64,000 bases of DNA from Chara braunii (Eukaryota > Streptophyta > Charophyceae > Charales > Characeae), in contig BFEA01000154.1 of the NCBI GenBank assembly GCA_003427395.1, positions 1,404,177-1,468,176 on the forward strand, in the 5' to 3' direction. Positions 29,529-40,870 of this stretch are shown here, piece by piece (within the stretch, counting starts at the first letter, position 1; each line of letters opens with the position of its first letter). The notes beneath the pieces are model-generated. The model saw nothing but the letters and a program-made list of their open reading frames with translations, had not been told where the DNA came from and made no database searches. A program made the position numbers and the translations under genes.

Positions 29529-30529
29529 GTGAGTATCCGATCTCACAACTCTTTTGTTATGCGGCTTCTGCCTCGCATTTGCTGAGCAAAAGGGGACTCT
29601 ATGCAACAACAATGATCTTTTGCTTCTCTCTCATAATATACCTAGCATCTCGCACAAAAGAATCCCTCGCACAATGTCGAAGGCAGCAGCTTGTCTCCAG
29701 TTTATTTATTTATACCTCATTTTCTATCATTCTACAGCATCTCTCATTTTCGCGGAGCATGGTGGCGACTACGCAGTCGCACATTGTTATCTTTCAACTT
29801 TTTTTTTCAGTTAAGCATTTGGGAAAATGTTAAAAATTAAAATCATAAATCAATTGATTATTCAATATTATTTCTCTTTTTTTGAGTCGCATCCTGTATA
29901 TTTCAACTTTTTTCAGTAAAAGAATTTGGGAAAAAGTCAATGAATTATTCAATATTTCTCTTTTTCGCCTGCAGCCATATGGCTGAGCCTCCCTTCTACT
30001 CTGGGGAGCATCTCTTTCCGGTTCCTTGTCTACTGGTAGTTTGTGGTACAATTGAAAACAGGAGAAACATCTGCCTCCCCAGGGAAACATCTGGTCTTTC
30101 CAGTGCTCCCATTTGGAGGATGGCTCCCATAAATCCCATGATGTGTCGACACTGTAGAGCCCATGTGTTTTTGTCCCCTGTTTGACCACTCTGCTGGGTT
30201 AATGTGGAGTTGGTTGAGTTCGTCGATATAAGGTAAGATCGACCATGCGCGTTGTTGTATATGACTAATAGCCATTCATGAAATCCTGGCCCCACTCCCA
30301 TCCCTCCATGCACTCTCGTAGAAAGTGTCAGTTTGGTGCTTCTATGTCTTTTCCGGAGTCTAAGAACAGAATGGCCCCATCGGCCCACTTCTCACTAATG
30401 TTCTTATTTCATTCATTAAGTGGCATGACATTATATGAATCTGCCATCACTACCTCCGCGCCTCTTTTCTACCCAATGCAGATGTCACCTGTGCTGCTGT
30501 GCACCCAAAAAAAAGACCATCTTTTTTTA

Positions 30530-31200
30530 ACCGGCGCTGCCATCCATTTTGGTCCGGTAGCACTGCTGATGCTCAGAATTGCTTAGAATGCCCTGGTTTG
30601 ACTGGGAGAGAGGTAGTGGTGGTTTAAGGCGCTCGTTCTGTTTGCTAGCAATTCATTTGGACTTTAGTGATTTATACTATTTTATAGGCTATCGTGGGTA
30701 GGGATATTAATTATAGCCTATTGCTCGGAATCTTGTTTTATAGTCTATTGTGGTTAGGGATATTAATTGTATGCCCTATTGCTCAGAATCTTGTTTCTAT
30801 TGCCCTTGTTATATTTCCATCAGAGATATAACCTTTTTACCTGTTGCAAATGCAGATTTCACATGTCCACCAAAAGAGACAAACCGCCAGCAGCGCGCTT
30901 TCTTCTCTTTTGTTGCTGGTGCTGCCATCCATTTTGGTCCAGTAGCACTGTTCGTCTTAAGAATTGCTTATTGCTTAGAATGCCCTGGTGGTGCAGAAGT
31001 TTGCCTGGGAGAGACTTAGTGGTGGTTCAAGGCTCTGATGCTGTTTGCTAGCTTGTTGTAGCAACTCATTTGGACTTTCATTGGTTTATAGGCTATTGTG
31101 GGTAGGGATATTAATTATAGCCTAGTGCTCAGAATCTTGTTTCTATTGCCCTTGTTATATCTACATCAGAGATATAACCTCTGTACCTGTTGCAGGTTGC
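30530..31200. repeat. Imperfect tandem duplication, about 375-bp unit
   Basis: GCTGCCATCCATTTTGGTCC followed by GAATGCCCTGG, GGGAGAG, TTTGCTAGC and AGGGATATTAATT occurs near 30535 and again near 30915, with GATATAACC-CTGTTGCA ends near 30825 and 31175. A further partial copy of the AGGGATATTAATT block lies near 30695. Confidence 0.8.
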
Positions 31201-31621
31201 CGTGTAAGTGAGACTCGTAACTAGGCGCTCCCAGGACTGGCTGACCTACCATCAAGAATTTTTCTTTTTGAGAGTGTCCCCTCTTGGTGACTTGTTTGAT
31301 CCCTCGTAGATTTCAGGGCCTTTAAAAGCCCCTCTTTGAATATTGCCAGATCCAGCAGGTCCAGAATATATAGCTCCAGTGAGACAGGATGATCTGAGTA
31401 TTTACTATTTACTGGAGGAATATTTCTGTTGACTGCATCAGTGTGGCATGCGGTGACCAACGGGTCTTGCTTGTACGAGTGCTTTGGAGAAACCGGAGGC
31501 CGTTGCTGAACATGTCTTGATTGTCCGATGAAATTTTTTGGCGGCGTAAGGCGGCTATTTTCTATGTTCATTTTCATGTAGTTGTTCACAACCCTCTTGT
31601 TGTTTTTGTTTGTACTTTCAG

Positions 31622-31828
31622 TCGCGCCTGTGCCGCGTATTCTTCAAGACGTGGAGCCTTCAAGAAACGAAGTCTGACAGAAGGGCAAGTGGTCCCTTAT
31701 TTCTCCTTTCTGGACGGAGCTCTGTAGGTTGCTTGCATGCTGTCTGCTCCATGCGCTGCCCGCAATCTATTGCATCTCGAATCTCGAATCTCGATAATAT
31801 TCTGGGAACATACTTTAATGTTCTTTAG
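31622..31828 (+). CDS. Candidate last exon of the kinase gene
   Basis: Preceded by TGTACTTTCAG and open in phase 0 for 68 codons to a stop at 31828. It would add a basic tail (FFKTWSLQETKSDRRASG) with no recognised motif. Support is only the splice site and the open frame, so the alternative stop at 29585 is about as likely. Confidence 0.3.
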   Translation, partial: SRLCRVFFKTWSLQETKSDRRASGPLFLLSGRSSVGCLHAVCSMRCPQSIASRISNLDNILGTYFNVL

Positions 31829-32197
31829 AGTCCCTTCAACTCGCTTCACCGAGTAAGGGATGGATTTGTCTCTGAAGTTCTAGCTCCGTCTTTTGGATGT
31901 GAGTGGGTGTCACCCGCCATTCTCTGTAATATAAGGGATGTTGTGAAAAGAATTGACTCTCATGAGACAAGACAATCGACCAACATCACTCCACATCATC
32001 ACAAGGACTGACACATCGACACGGCTGAGCCTTGGCCTACTTACTGTTCGGGGTTCATTGTTCACTGGCCTTGGCTGGAAATGGTTTTGGAGCCGTGGTG
32101 CTTTAACCCCTCCTTCCATGAAAGCCTGGCGACCGCTGGGTTTTGGTAGGGGGTTTGGATGCCTTTCAGGACATAAAGAAGCTCTTGAAGGGCTTAA

Positions 32198-32360
32198 AGC
32201 GCCAGTACAGCATACATACGCCCGCGGGTGTCAGCGGGGAACCCGCACCACTTCGGAGGCCGCGTTTGTTTTTTTTTCAACGGCGGCCCATGCTGCAGAG
32301 CTGTCCGAGTTTTGCTTGTGGAGACAACTTTCTGCAAGGCTGGGGCCGTGTACTGGCGGT
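32198..32360. mobile_element. MITE with TTAA borders, copy 1
   Basis: TTAA at 32194-32197 and 32361-32364 flank ends AGCGCCAGTACAGC and (reverse complement) ACCGCCAGTACACGG. The interior carries GAACCCGCACCACTTCGGAG and GTTTTGCTTGTGG. TTAA at both edges is the target of piggyBac elements, but Harbinger (TTA) is also possible. Confidence 0.65.
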
Positions 32361-32699
32361 TTAAGAAGTCTGCGAATATCATTCAAATTTATGATTTTTT
32401 TAATCACAAATGAACCATCATGCGCAATCATGGCAAACGAGTTAAGCCATGGTTCAAGATATTGAAGTCTGGTAGCTGCCGATTTTCTTCGGGATGGTTA
32501 AGAAAAGGAAAGGGTAACTGGTAAATTTGGAATTAAAATAAATAAATAAATAAAAATTGGAATTGAATAATATTGTTATTAGTATTATATCATTTATATG
32601 CCTTTTTTCTCAAGACTGTGAACTTGACAGCGAATATATCAACAAGTTAGTTTGCATATGACCTTTTGCAAATCTACCCCTATTGACTTGATTTTAACC

Positions 32700-32745
32700 C
32701 CCAGCAAACCCCCCCCCCCTCCCCCCTCCCCCCTCCTCCCTCCTT
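32700..32745. repeat. Poly-C and CCCTCC low-complexity run
   Basis: Long C run with T interruptions; no further meaning seen. Confidence 0.9.
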
Positions 32746-33397
32746 GTTGCTCTTAGGTATAGCCATGCAGCAAACCAACCTCTCACACATTGACAGGATA
32801 TGAACCTCTGCACCAACCAGATTTTATGCTTGCAATTCCGTACAGCAACTATGTTCACATTGTTGCTCAAGGTGGAAACGGCTACCATTTGTTTAGCTAT
32901 CACTGAGGTGCGTCTTCACGCCGATATAGCTGACCTTGCTGACCTCTTCAGCAGCCGCATGAGCTTCTTTATGTTTACACATTATGATCGTAATGGTATA
33001 TGAATTTACCTTATAAAAAAAAAAAGAATTTACCATGAACTTTGGATGGGTGTGCAGTGTACACACTGTATAGTACTGCTGTATACCTTGTGTTTGACTG
33101 CTGGTTCGTTCACCGATTCTTTTTTAAGTTTTAACTTGGAACCACGAAATCAATTGCAATGGTGACTCCATTGCATTTTGGTATGTGCCAATTGCTTGAA
33201 CTTTGAATTATTTGTAAGTGTCCATCACATTTTGGTATCTGGCAAAAAAAAAAAAAAAAAGAGTGCACATTTCAGCCATGATAGAGTGACTGCCTACCTC
33301 ATTGCGACTTCTTGCGATGGTGACGAGGCGTGCTAGAGCGAGCACATTTTCCTCTGTTCAGGAACCAGATCTTGTGAAGTGGGGCTCAGTTGACATA

Positions 33398-33566
33398 AAA
33401 GGACCAGTACACCACACATAGGCCCACGGGTGTCAGCACGAAACCCGCACCACTTCGGAGGCCGCCAATTTTTTTTTTTCAACGGCGCTCCACCCGGTGC
33501 AGCCCCTCTGAGTTTTGCTTGTGGCCACAAAAACTTTCTGCAAGGCTGGGGCTGTGTACTTGCGGT
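33398..33566. mobile_element. MITE with TTAA border, copy 2
   Basis: Collinear with 32198-32360: CCAGTACAC, GGGTGTCAGCACGAAACCCG, CACTTCGGAGGCCGCC, GAGTTTTGCTTGTGG, TTTCTGCAAGGCTGGGGC, and TGTGTACTTGCGG before TTTAA. The left TTAA is mutated to ATAAAA. Confidence 0.65.
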
Positions 33567-33973
33567 TTAAGCCTTGAAGTTGGGGGACCAGTTGGAGTGT
33601 TCTTCGATTGAACATGGAAAGCAGGTCGCCCTCACAACACTTGGTGATGAATAATCGTATGCATGATATGCATGACTACTGTCTTCTCACCCAAATGGGA
33701 CGCCGCCCGGGCATTATAGCTCTATTGAGCCAGCTTTCGAAGTATATACAGCTGCCGCTTTCAGTGACCGGGCGTTCTACTCGGTCGAGACAGTCGGTTT
33801 GGCAACTTTAACTCATCCATTGATAATATGATATGCTTGGAAAGCTTCTTGGCTATAATTAGAACTTCCAAGCCCCCTAAAAAAAGGGGGGAAAAAAAAA
33901 AAAGGACTTCCAAGCCCCCTGAGCCTAAGCTGGGTAATGGTGCTAGTAACCAGTTGTGAGGAGAGGTTTGCCT

Positions 33974-34014
33974 GGCCTCGAGCCTCGAGCCTCGAGCCTC
34001 GAGCCTCAAGCCCT
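33974..34014. repeat. 8-bp minisatellite (CTCGAGCC)
   Basis: About five tandem copies of CTCGAGCC, the last changed to CTCAAGCC. Confidence 0.9.
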
Positions 34015-34534
34015 TGGCTATTGTTTTCAAAGAGTTGAAATTGTTCAATGCTTGCTTTATCACTGAATTCAGTGAACTCTTGCTGCAGCTTCTGAGAGCT
34101 TGTCTTTTTGTTGCTTGCAGGAGGCTGAAACTGACTCGGAGAGAATCTTCCGCTCCTGGATTGCAGTGGCATGAGCAAGTGGAGCAAGCAAGTGAGCCAC
34201 CGCTGTTGGGCGCACACACTTTATACCCGTTCTAGTGTATCTACTGTCTAGTATGTGGCAGTATGCCACACACATGAGGAAGCAAATGGAAAACAGGTTT
34301 GCAAACTCAGTCTTTTTGGCCAACTAGGTTTCTTCTTTTTTGCATTTGTTTAATTTCTCTTCCCTGTATTTTTTTACTATTTTGTCAACCTCGATCTCGT
34401 CCCCTCGAATGTGGGCGCGCTGCCCACAGCTCGGAAAGAGGTGGGAGTTTCAAGTGCTGTCCCTCTCTACCCATGCTGTGGGGAGAGGTGGGCGTAAAAG
34501 GGATTAGGACTCTTTAGGAGCTTAGTGAAGGCGT

Positions 34535-34650
34535 CAACTACAGTCTTCCCCCGAACACAAAGCAACCTCATTTTGGCTGTATCTGCCCGGAAATATAACT
34601 CGCATACATTCATTTTTAGGGTGCGTTATGTTCGGGGGAAGACGGTAGCT
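34535..34650. mobile_element. Foldback MITE
   Basis: Left arm CTACAGTCTTCCCCCGAACA and right arm (reverse complement) CTACCGTCTTCCCCCGAACA. The similarity continues inward through GC-ACCCT-AAAATG so that the 116 bp folds on itself. Confidence 0.7.
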
Positions 34651-34975
34651 ACTGTTGGGTTACGAGCAGTGGCAAAGGGAAGTCGGAAGAACGAAAGGAT
34701 GGCCTCCGAATTCTGCGCAGGAAGCAGAAAGTCCATTGTAGCGAGTGGTAGTCAGCTCACTGTAGAGAAGAAGCAATATCATTGGGGAGGCCTGGGAAGC
34801 TGGGGGGGGGGGGGGTAGAAGGGGGGGTTAGGATCTCGGTGACTGCGACAACTGGGGTACCAGCAGTGGACAAGGGAAGACAGAATGAAAGAGTGGCCTC
34901 CAAATTATGTGCAAGAAGAAGCTCATTGTAGTTAGCGATAGTGCGTTCGCTGTTGAGAAGCGATACCGGCGGAGG
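34640..34975. repeat. Imperfect direct duplication, about 190-bp unit
   Basis: AGCAGTGGCAAAGGGAAGTC ... GGCCTCCGAATTCTGCGC ... GCTCACTGTAGAGAAG in the first copy and AGCAGTGGACAAGGGAAGAC ... GGCCTCCAAATTATGTGC ... GTTCGCTGTTGAGAAG in the second. Confidence 0.7.
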
Positions 34976-35058
34976 CCTGCGATGATTCTGCTTTGAGCAA
35001 AAGAGCAGCAGTTGTTATAACAGAGATAGAGGCGAATCTCTGCCACAGTCCAGTGGTC

Positions 35059-35205
35059 TTCATGCTTGCTCCCTGGCCATGCAAAAGCATGCACAGCACA
35101 CTGTAGCAGGGAGTCTGGGTGAAAGAATAAATAGCCTGTGAATGCTTTTGCTACCTGGCCATGCAAAAGCATGCACACTGTAACAGAGAGGCTGGGTGAA
35201 AGAAT
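35059..35205. repeat. Two-copy tandem repeat, about 75-80-bp unit
   Basis: Both units contain CTGGCCATGCAAAAGCATGC followed by CTGTA-CAG-GAG-CTGGGTG and AAAGAATAAA. The unit includes a palindrome TGCAAAAGCATGCA. Confidence 0.85.
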
Positions 35206-36074
35206 AAAAATATTAAATATTAAATAGCCAGTGAGTGCTGGTGTGGAAATTCAGTAGTAGAGTGTAGTGCCCTCCCTCCCTCTAGGCTAGCAACTGGGAG
35301 CTAGGATGATTCTACTCATGCACAGCAGATCAATAGTGGCCGCATCATCAGAAATAATAGGCAAATTTGAAATCGAATTTCTGCTAATGGACGAATGAAT
35401 TATCTTTGTCCTTGCTCCTTCTGCTCATCTACACATAAGCACAGGCCCACGTCCATGATGAAAAATAGAGAAAGCTAAGAATGAAAGACGCGCACACACA
35501 AGGACATGCGGACACAAAAACACATGTGCAGAGATAGACATAAGTACAGACGAGTGCACGCCAAGGTCATGCCTTTCGTGCACCAATGCCTGGGTTATTT
35601 CTGTCTGATATGGCAGTGGTCGCGGGTCGTCGATCGGTGTATTATTTAAAAATAGTGACTGTCCCCAGCATGCATGTCTTACTGTAGCACACACTTAATT
35701 CTAGTGGGTTTTCTCTATCCTTTTTCTTTTTTCTTTTGACTTTTTTTTTTTTTTCCCCTTCGTCTGGGCGAAAGTTGTTACAATCCACTAGCAGACTAGT
35801 GGCAGTTCCTTTTCATGTACCGGTGACGAGCCTAGTTGTGCCGTGGAGAAGGTTTGTAGCATTTGTGCCAGGCTATTTTTTAGAACTACTTTTTTTTTTT
35901 TTTTTTTAACAACCGTGGGTTTTTCCGTGGGAGCTGTACACCACAGCGTATTCCAAATTTCCAATTGATGCAACATAGTTATGGGTTGCATATGATTTTA
36001 TGGCGATGCCGTGCCAGTTTCCACTGTTGAACGATAGGAGGATAAGGCAGGTCTGTTGGTTTTTTTTTTTTTTT

Positions 36075-36105
<31 letters not shown>

Positions 36106-36642
36106 CGTCACGCGTTCAAAGACCCTTCCTTCCTTAGAGATGTACACAAAGCCTGTCCTAGCAGTGCAGACTATCTCAGAAGCACACCCAATTGTGAATA
36201 GGACCATGTTTTCAAGTTAGTTGCATTTTAAAGCCACTCTGGAAAACTGTGATTTAGTGTGCTAGGACAGTCATAGGAAAGCTGTGGTAGTGTAGCTCAG
36301 TCTCAGTCTCATCGTTCTTTTAGTGCAGCACCTCCTCCACTATGTGGATGGGTGAAAGATGGTAATAAACAACTCCGCCTGTCTTTTTCTGGGGAGTTGA
36401 ACTTCTCCATCGTTGAACTTCTCCATCGTTGAACTTCTCCATCACCACTTCAATACTTGCATTTTGTATTCTATGGTACATAATTTATTTGCACAGGTTT
36501 TTGTTCAACCTGCAGCTCCTAGCTGCAGCTCATCTGTGGGAAAAAAAAAAGAAATCTAGTTTTTCAATGTTTTTCAAGTTTTTGTTTTTGTTTTTTCAAT
36601 TTTCCCCTCCGTTTTTTTTCCCAACTTTTTTTTTTCGTGGGG
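35206..36642. other. Stretch without recognised gene
   Basis: T-rich runs near 35740 and 35890, a T25-G20 homopolymer pair at 36060-36104, and a triplicated CTTCTCCATCGTTGAA at about 36402-36440. No domain-bearing ORF. Confidence 0.55.
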
Positions 36643-37602
36643 NNNNNNNNNNNNNNNNNNNNNNNNNNNNNNNNNNNNNNNNNNNNNNNNNNNNNNNNNN
36701 NNNNNNNNNNNNNNNNNNNNNNNNNNNNNNNNNNNNNNNNNNNNNNNNNNNNNNNNNNNNNNNNNNNNNNNNNNNNNNNNNNNNNNNNNNNNNNNNNNNN
36801 NNNNNNNNNNNNNNNNNNNNNNNNNNNNNNNNNNNNNNNNNNNNNNNNNNNNNNNNNNNNNNNNNNNNNNNNNNNNNNNNNNNNNNNNNNNNNNNNNNNN
36901 NNNNNNNNNNNNNNNNNNNNNNNNNNNNNNNNNNNNNNNNNNNNNNNNNNNNNNNNNNNNNNNNNNNNNNNNNNNNNNNNNNNNNNNNNNNNNNNNNNNN
37001 NNNNNNNNNNNNNNNNNNNNNNNNNNNNNNNNNNNNNNNNNNNNNNNNNNNNNNNNNNNNNNNNNNNNNNNNNNNNNNNNNNNNNNNNNNNNNNNNNNNN
37101 NNNNNNNNNNNNNNNNNNNNNNNNNNNNNNNNNNNNNNNNNNNNNNNNNNNNNNNNNNNNNNNNNNNNNNNNNNNNNNNNNNNNNNNNNNNNNNNNNNNN
37201 NNNNNNNNNNNNNNNNNNNNNNNNNNNNNNNNNNNNNNNNNNNNNNNNNNNNNNNNNNNNNNNNNNNNNNNNNNNNNNNNNNNNNNNNNNNNNNNNNNNN
37301 NNNNNNNNNNNNNNNNNNNNNNNNNNNNNNNNNNNNNNNNNNNNNNNNNNNNNNNNNNNNNNNNNNNNNNNNNNNNNNNNNNNNNNNNNNNNNNNNNNNN
37401 NNNNNNNNNNNNNNNNNNNNNNNNNNNNNNNNNNNNNNNNNNNNNNNNNNNNNNNNNNNNNNNNNNNNNNNNNNNNNNNNNNNNNNNNNNNNNNNNNNNN
37501 NNNNNNNNNNNNNNNNNNNNNNNNNNNNNNNNNNNNNNNNNNNNNNNNNNNNNNNNNNNNNNNNNNNNNNNNNNNNNNNNNNNNNNNNNNNNNNNNNNNN
37601 NN
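36643..37602. other. Assembly gap (960 N)
   Basis: Run of N ending in an AG microsatellite (37603-37664), which probably caused the gap. Confidence 1.
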
Positions 37603-37665
<63 letters not shown>

Positions 37666-37666
<1 letters not shown>

Positions 37667-37835
37667 ACGTACCTTGCATTCGAATACAAGGTATCTTGTA
37701 TTTGAATACAAGGTACGTACCTTGTATTCGAATACAAGGTACGTACCTTGTATTCAAGGGTACCTTCATTCGAAAATTTAACAGCGATTTCTAAGAACCC
37801 GTTTTCAGAGGTAACTTGAATACAAGGTACGTACC
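37666..37835. repeat. Palindromic tandem repeat
   Basis: At least four copies of a unit in which TTGTATTCGAATACAA and GGTACGTACC alternate, both perfect palindromes. The last copy (about 37815) is separated by about 60 bp of other sequence. Confidence 0.9.
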
Positions 37836-37884
37836 TTGTTTTCGGGTTAAGACAGTAGTAGCCTCCCACTGGTCGCTCCCATCT

Positions 37885-38060
37885 ATTGACAGGGAGCAGT
37901 TTCTGCTGGAAACCGGGATCCAGCATCCCAGAACATCAAAGATTAGGGGGTCCATTACCCGACTTCAGCTAGAACGGACATATTGAATATGGTTTAACAG
38001 AACCTTATGGTTCTGGCTCCTGTCCATTCTGGGGAGCGTCAGTCCGGTTCCTATTCCATA
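37885..38060. repeat. Relic of the CCAGCGTCC-type inverted-repeat element
   Basis: TGCTGGAAACCGGGATCCAG and CATCCCAGA, then a CGACTTCAGCTAGAACGG block and TTCTGGGGAGCGTCAGTCCG. The first block matches the terminal repeat of 43251-44250. Confidence 0.45.
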
Positions 38061-38090
38061 GTAAGTCATAAGGAAATACAATAAAAGTCA

Positions 38091-38093
<3 letters not shown>

Positions 38094-38165
<72 letters not shown>
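38094..38165. repeat. CT microsatellite
   Basis: Pure (CT)n of about 70 bp. Confidence 0.95.
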
Positions 38166-38168
<3 letters not shown>

Positions 38169-39600
38169 GAGGCAATAAATACTGTCTTTGCAAGTCTTCT
38201 GAATTCTGTCAAAGGGAAGGACAAAGGAATTGAGATAGACCAATGTTGCATATGGACAGCTGCTTCGGTATGAGAGCCGCCGAGGTGGCTATAGCCACCC
38301 ATCTCTTCCACCTTCAAGGAAGTTGAGGCCCCTTCCCATGCGAAGACTCTCATGTACCGTCACCTCTAGCAGTTTTTCCAGGTTTTCCCCAACCCTAGTA
38401 GTCAATTCTCGCCTACAGTAGTTGCCTCCATTTACCTCCAAGCTGTTGCTTCAAGCCTCCGTTTACCTCCATGCTGTAGTCAATTCTCTTGTGACCAGGT
38501 GCTCTTGAGATGGAACCGCTCAGCTCAAATCTTGAAAAGTACTAGGTGCATGCCGCTGTTGATAAACAGGCTACAGGTTCTTTAAGCTGAGGAGTTAAGA
38601 TCCATCCTTTGGGAACACCGCTTCATGCACTGCTGATGAATTTCAGATCCTGATGACAGATATGGCACTTTGTTGCCCATCGTTTTCCCTGCAGGCCTTT
38701 GAGAACACCGCTTCCCTCCAGTTTTACTGCTGGCAGTGTTTTTTTCTCTGCCCCTCGGGCTCGACGATCCGTTTGCTATCCTGCGGTGGATGGCTGTGCA
38801 TCCCCTCATGTCACCGGCGTTTTCCTCCTTTGTTTTCCTATGCTGATATGCTTAAATGCAGTCAACGGTGGGCGATGGCGGAAACGATGACCTGAATGAA
38901 TGTCGCAAATCGCCGGAATGAATGTCCCAGCGTTGCATTGATAACTCGCTGAATGTCCTCCTGTCACCGTAAAGAGCTCCTTGTTTGCTGTTCAAACGAA
39001 CAAGGTAGGTGTGCATCGTGTGCCGCCTCCCCATATGGCGAAGAAGCAAAAAGCATTTGCGCCTCCACTTACAATGTCCCAGCGTGGCATTGATTACCAC
39101 CAAATATGAAAGAAGAGTCACATGCAATGTGTATATGGAGGGGGAGAGGATTCTGAGAATTTCTGACCCTTAGGGAAAGTGCTCACGAAGAAGGGAGTAG
39201 AGAGTGACAGACAGACTTGCTGACTGGCAGAGAAACAGATAACATCTTGAATAGGAGAGAGTGACACAGAGAGAGTCAGACACGAGAGTGACACAGAGAG
39301 AGTCAAACACAAATATTTTGAATAGAGGAAAGTGGCTGGAAGAGAGAAAAAGGGACCGGAGGGGGGAGGGAGGGAAACATTTTGCGGTTGCTCGTTGCAT
39401 CGTTAATGAAGTGATAGTACTGTGATACGGAACTCTATCTAAAATCTATGCGTATCATGAAGAGCTTCAAGGCACATAACCGCTCAGAATTTACGGGCAC
39501 AAGCTGAGTGCCATGTGATAAGTAATCAAAAAATAAGGAGGATATAACAAAATAAATAGTACAAAAAAGGGACTCTGTTGTTTTTATATAACAAAACGCA
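38166..39600. other. Stretch without recognised gene
   Basis: Contains a local duplication (TTACCTCCA blocks near 38430-38470), two copies of an AATGTCCCAGCGT-GCATTGAT block (38923 and 39075) and repeats of GAGAGTGACACAGAGAGAGT near 39258-39305. ORFs are short and without domains. Confidence 0.5.
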
Positions 39601-39603
39601 AGG

Positions 39604-40500
39604 AATGTGAGCGAGAGCGATGGACAGAAATCCAAATTGCAAAATCACAAAGTAGCCCAGATAGTCATGTACCAACCAGAGAGCACAATCGCCTTGCAGT
39701 TGAAGACCAGTGTACGTGACCTCATCACCAGTGACGACCGCCAGCATACACCGGGTGCATTCCCTCTCTCCTCCCATCATCACACCTTGACTCCCCTCTG
39801 TATCCTCCTCCTATCTGAAGACCATCATCGCGATCACTTGCTACCCACACGCGCAGGCCGGCTATGGCCGCCGCCGTGTGCCCGCTGCCACCGCAGCGCC
39901 CTCTCACCTCTTGCACCTCCGCGTACCCTGGCCTGCCTGCTGAGCGCAGTATCGCAAGGCGTAGCAGCAGCGTGGCCGCGTTGCCTGCTCAGGCCAGAAT
40001 GCCGTGCCCAGGGGCGCACACTTTCCTTTATGGAAAGTCCGCCCCACCGCTGGCTGGTCTGGCCAGGCGTGTAGAGGCCCGGTACCTTCCGGCTGGCCCC
40101 AAGTGTCTGTGCCCAGGCCCAGTCTCAGATACTGGCCTGAGCCTCGTGCAGTTAGGCACGTCCAGGCAGCCTCGCAGGCTTCAAGTGTTTTCTACTGTCT
40201 CATTTTCTCGCGGTTGATGTGTGACCCAAATGCTGCATTCTCATTGGCCCGCGGCCTTTCCATGACGTGTCGGCCTCTCAGTGCGTTTGCCCAGGGGGCA
40301 ACCACCTGAGCCCAGGCACAACTGTACATTGGAGCTACAGCTTCTGGAAGGAGGCAAGGAAGGCTCACGTTGTTTTGTAATCAACTGACGTGCTGCAAAT
40401 GTCTGGTGCTCGACATGCGGAAAATGTCCAAATTTGGCCTCCCGTGGATTTTAAGGCCCGCCTTCACTTAGGGCGGGCACAAGGCTTGCTGGGGTCTGCA
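39604..40500. repeat. About 0.9-kb dispersed repeat, copy 2
   Basis: Inverted relative of 27560-28615, with the same order of blocks, diverged. It is strongly GC-rich between 39840 and 40150. Confidence 0.7.
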
Positions 40501-40599
40501 GCCCAGAACACTTGCATGTCTGATAAGGGCCCTGCCAGGGCTTATTCCTCTCAAAAGTACTAGTACAAAAAAAGGACTGATTGCAGATAGGAAACAGTT

Positions 40600-40870
40600 A
40601 TCATGGTGGGGAGGATTATAGAATATCCACGTTCGAGGTGCTTTGGAACACACGACTTTCTCAAGACGTATATACGATATAATGAAAACAAATATAACCA
40701 GTTCTGCAGCACAGAGCAGCCAAGTTAATGTGATTGGAAATAATTAGTTCTTGAGAATGAGAAGTGGTCTTGAGGGGATGTATTGGATTATTGAATATCC
40801 ATGTTTTAGGTGTTTCAATGGCAGGACTTTCTCAAAATGTATATAATGAAAACAACAAATAAATGACCTC
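40600..40870. repeat. Imperfect tandem duplication, about 165-bp unit
   Basis: GATTATAGAATATCCACGTT ... GGTGCTTTGGAACACACGAC ... TTTCTCAAGACGTATATACG in the first copy; GATTATTGAATATCCATGTT ... GGTGTTTCAATGGCAGGAC ... TTTCTCAAAATGTATATAAT in the second. Confidence 0.75.

Noticed and set aside
31622-31828. Confident terminal exon of the kinase gene
   Set aside because: Only a splice acceptor and an open frame support it; an earlier stop at 29585 without splicing is about equally plausible, so it was listed with low confidence.
36429-37926. Long ORFs of 370-450 codons
   Set aside because: They run through 960 N; only a few residues on each side are real sequence.
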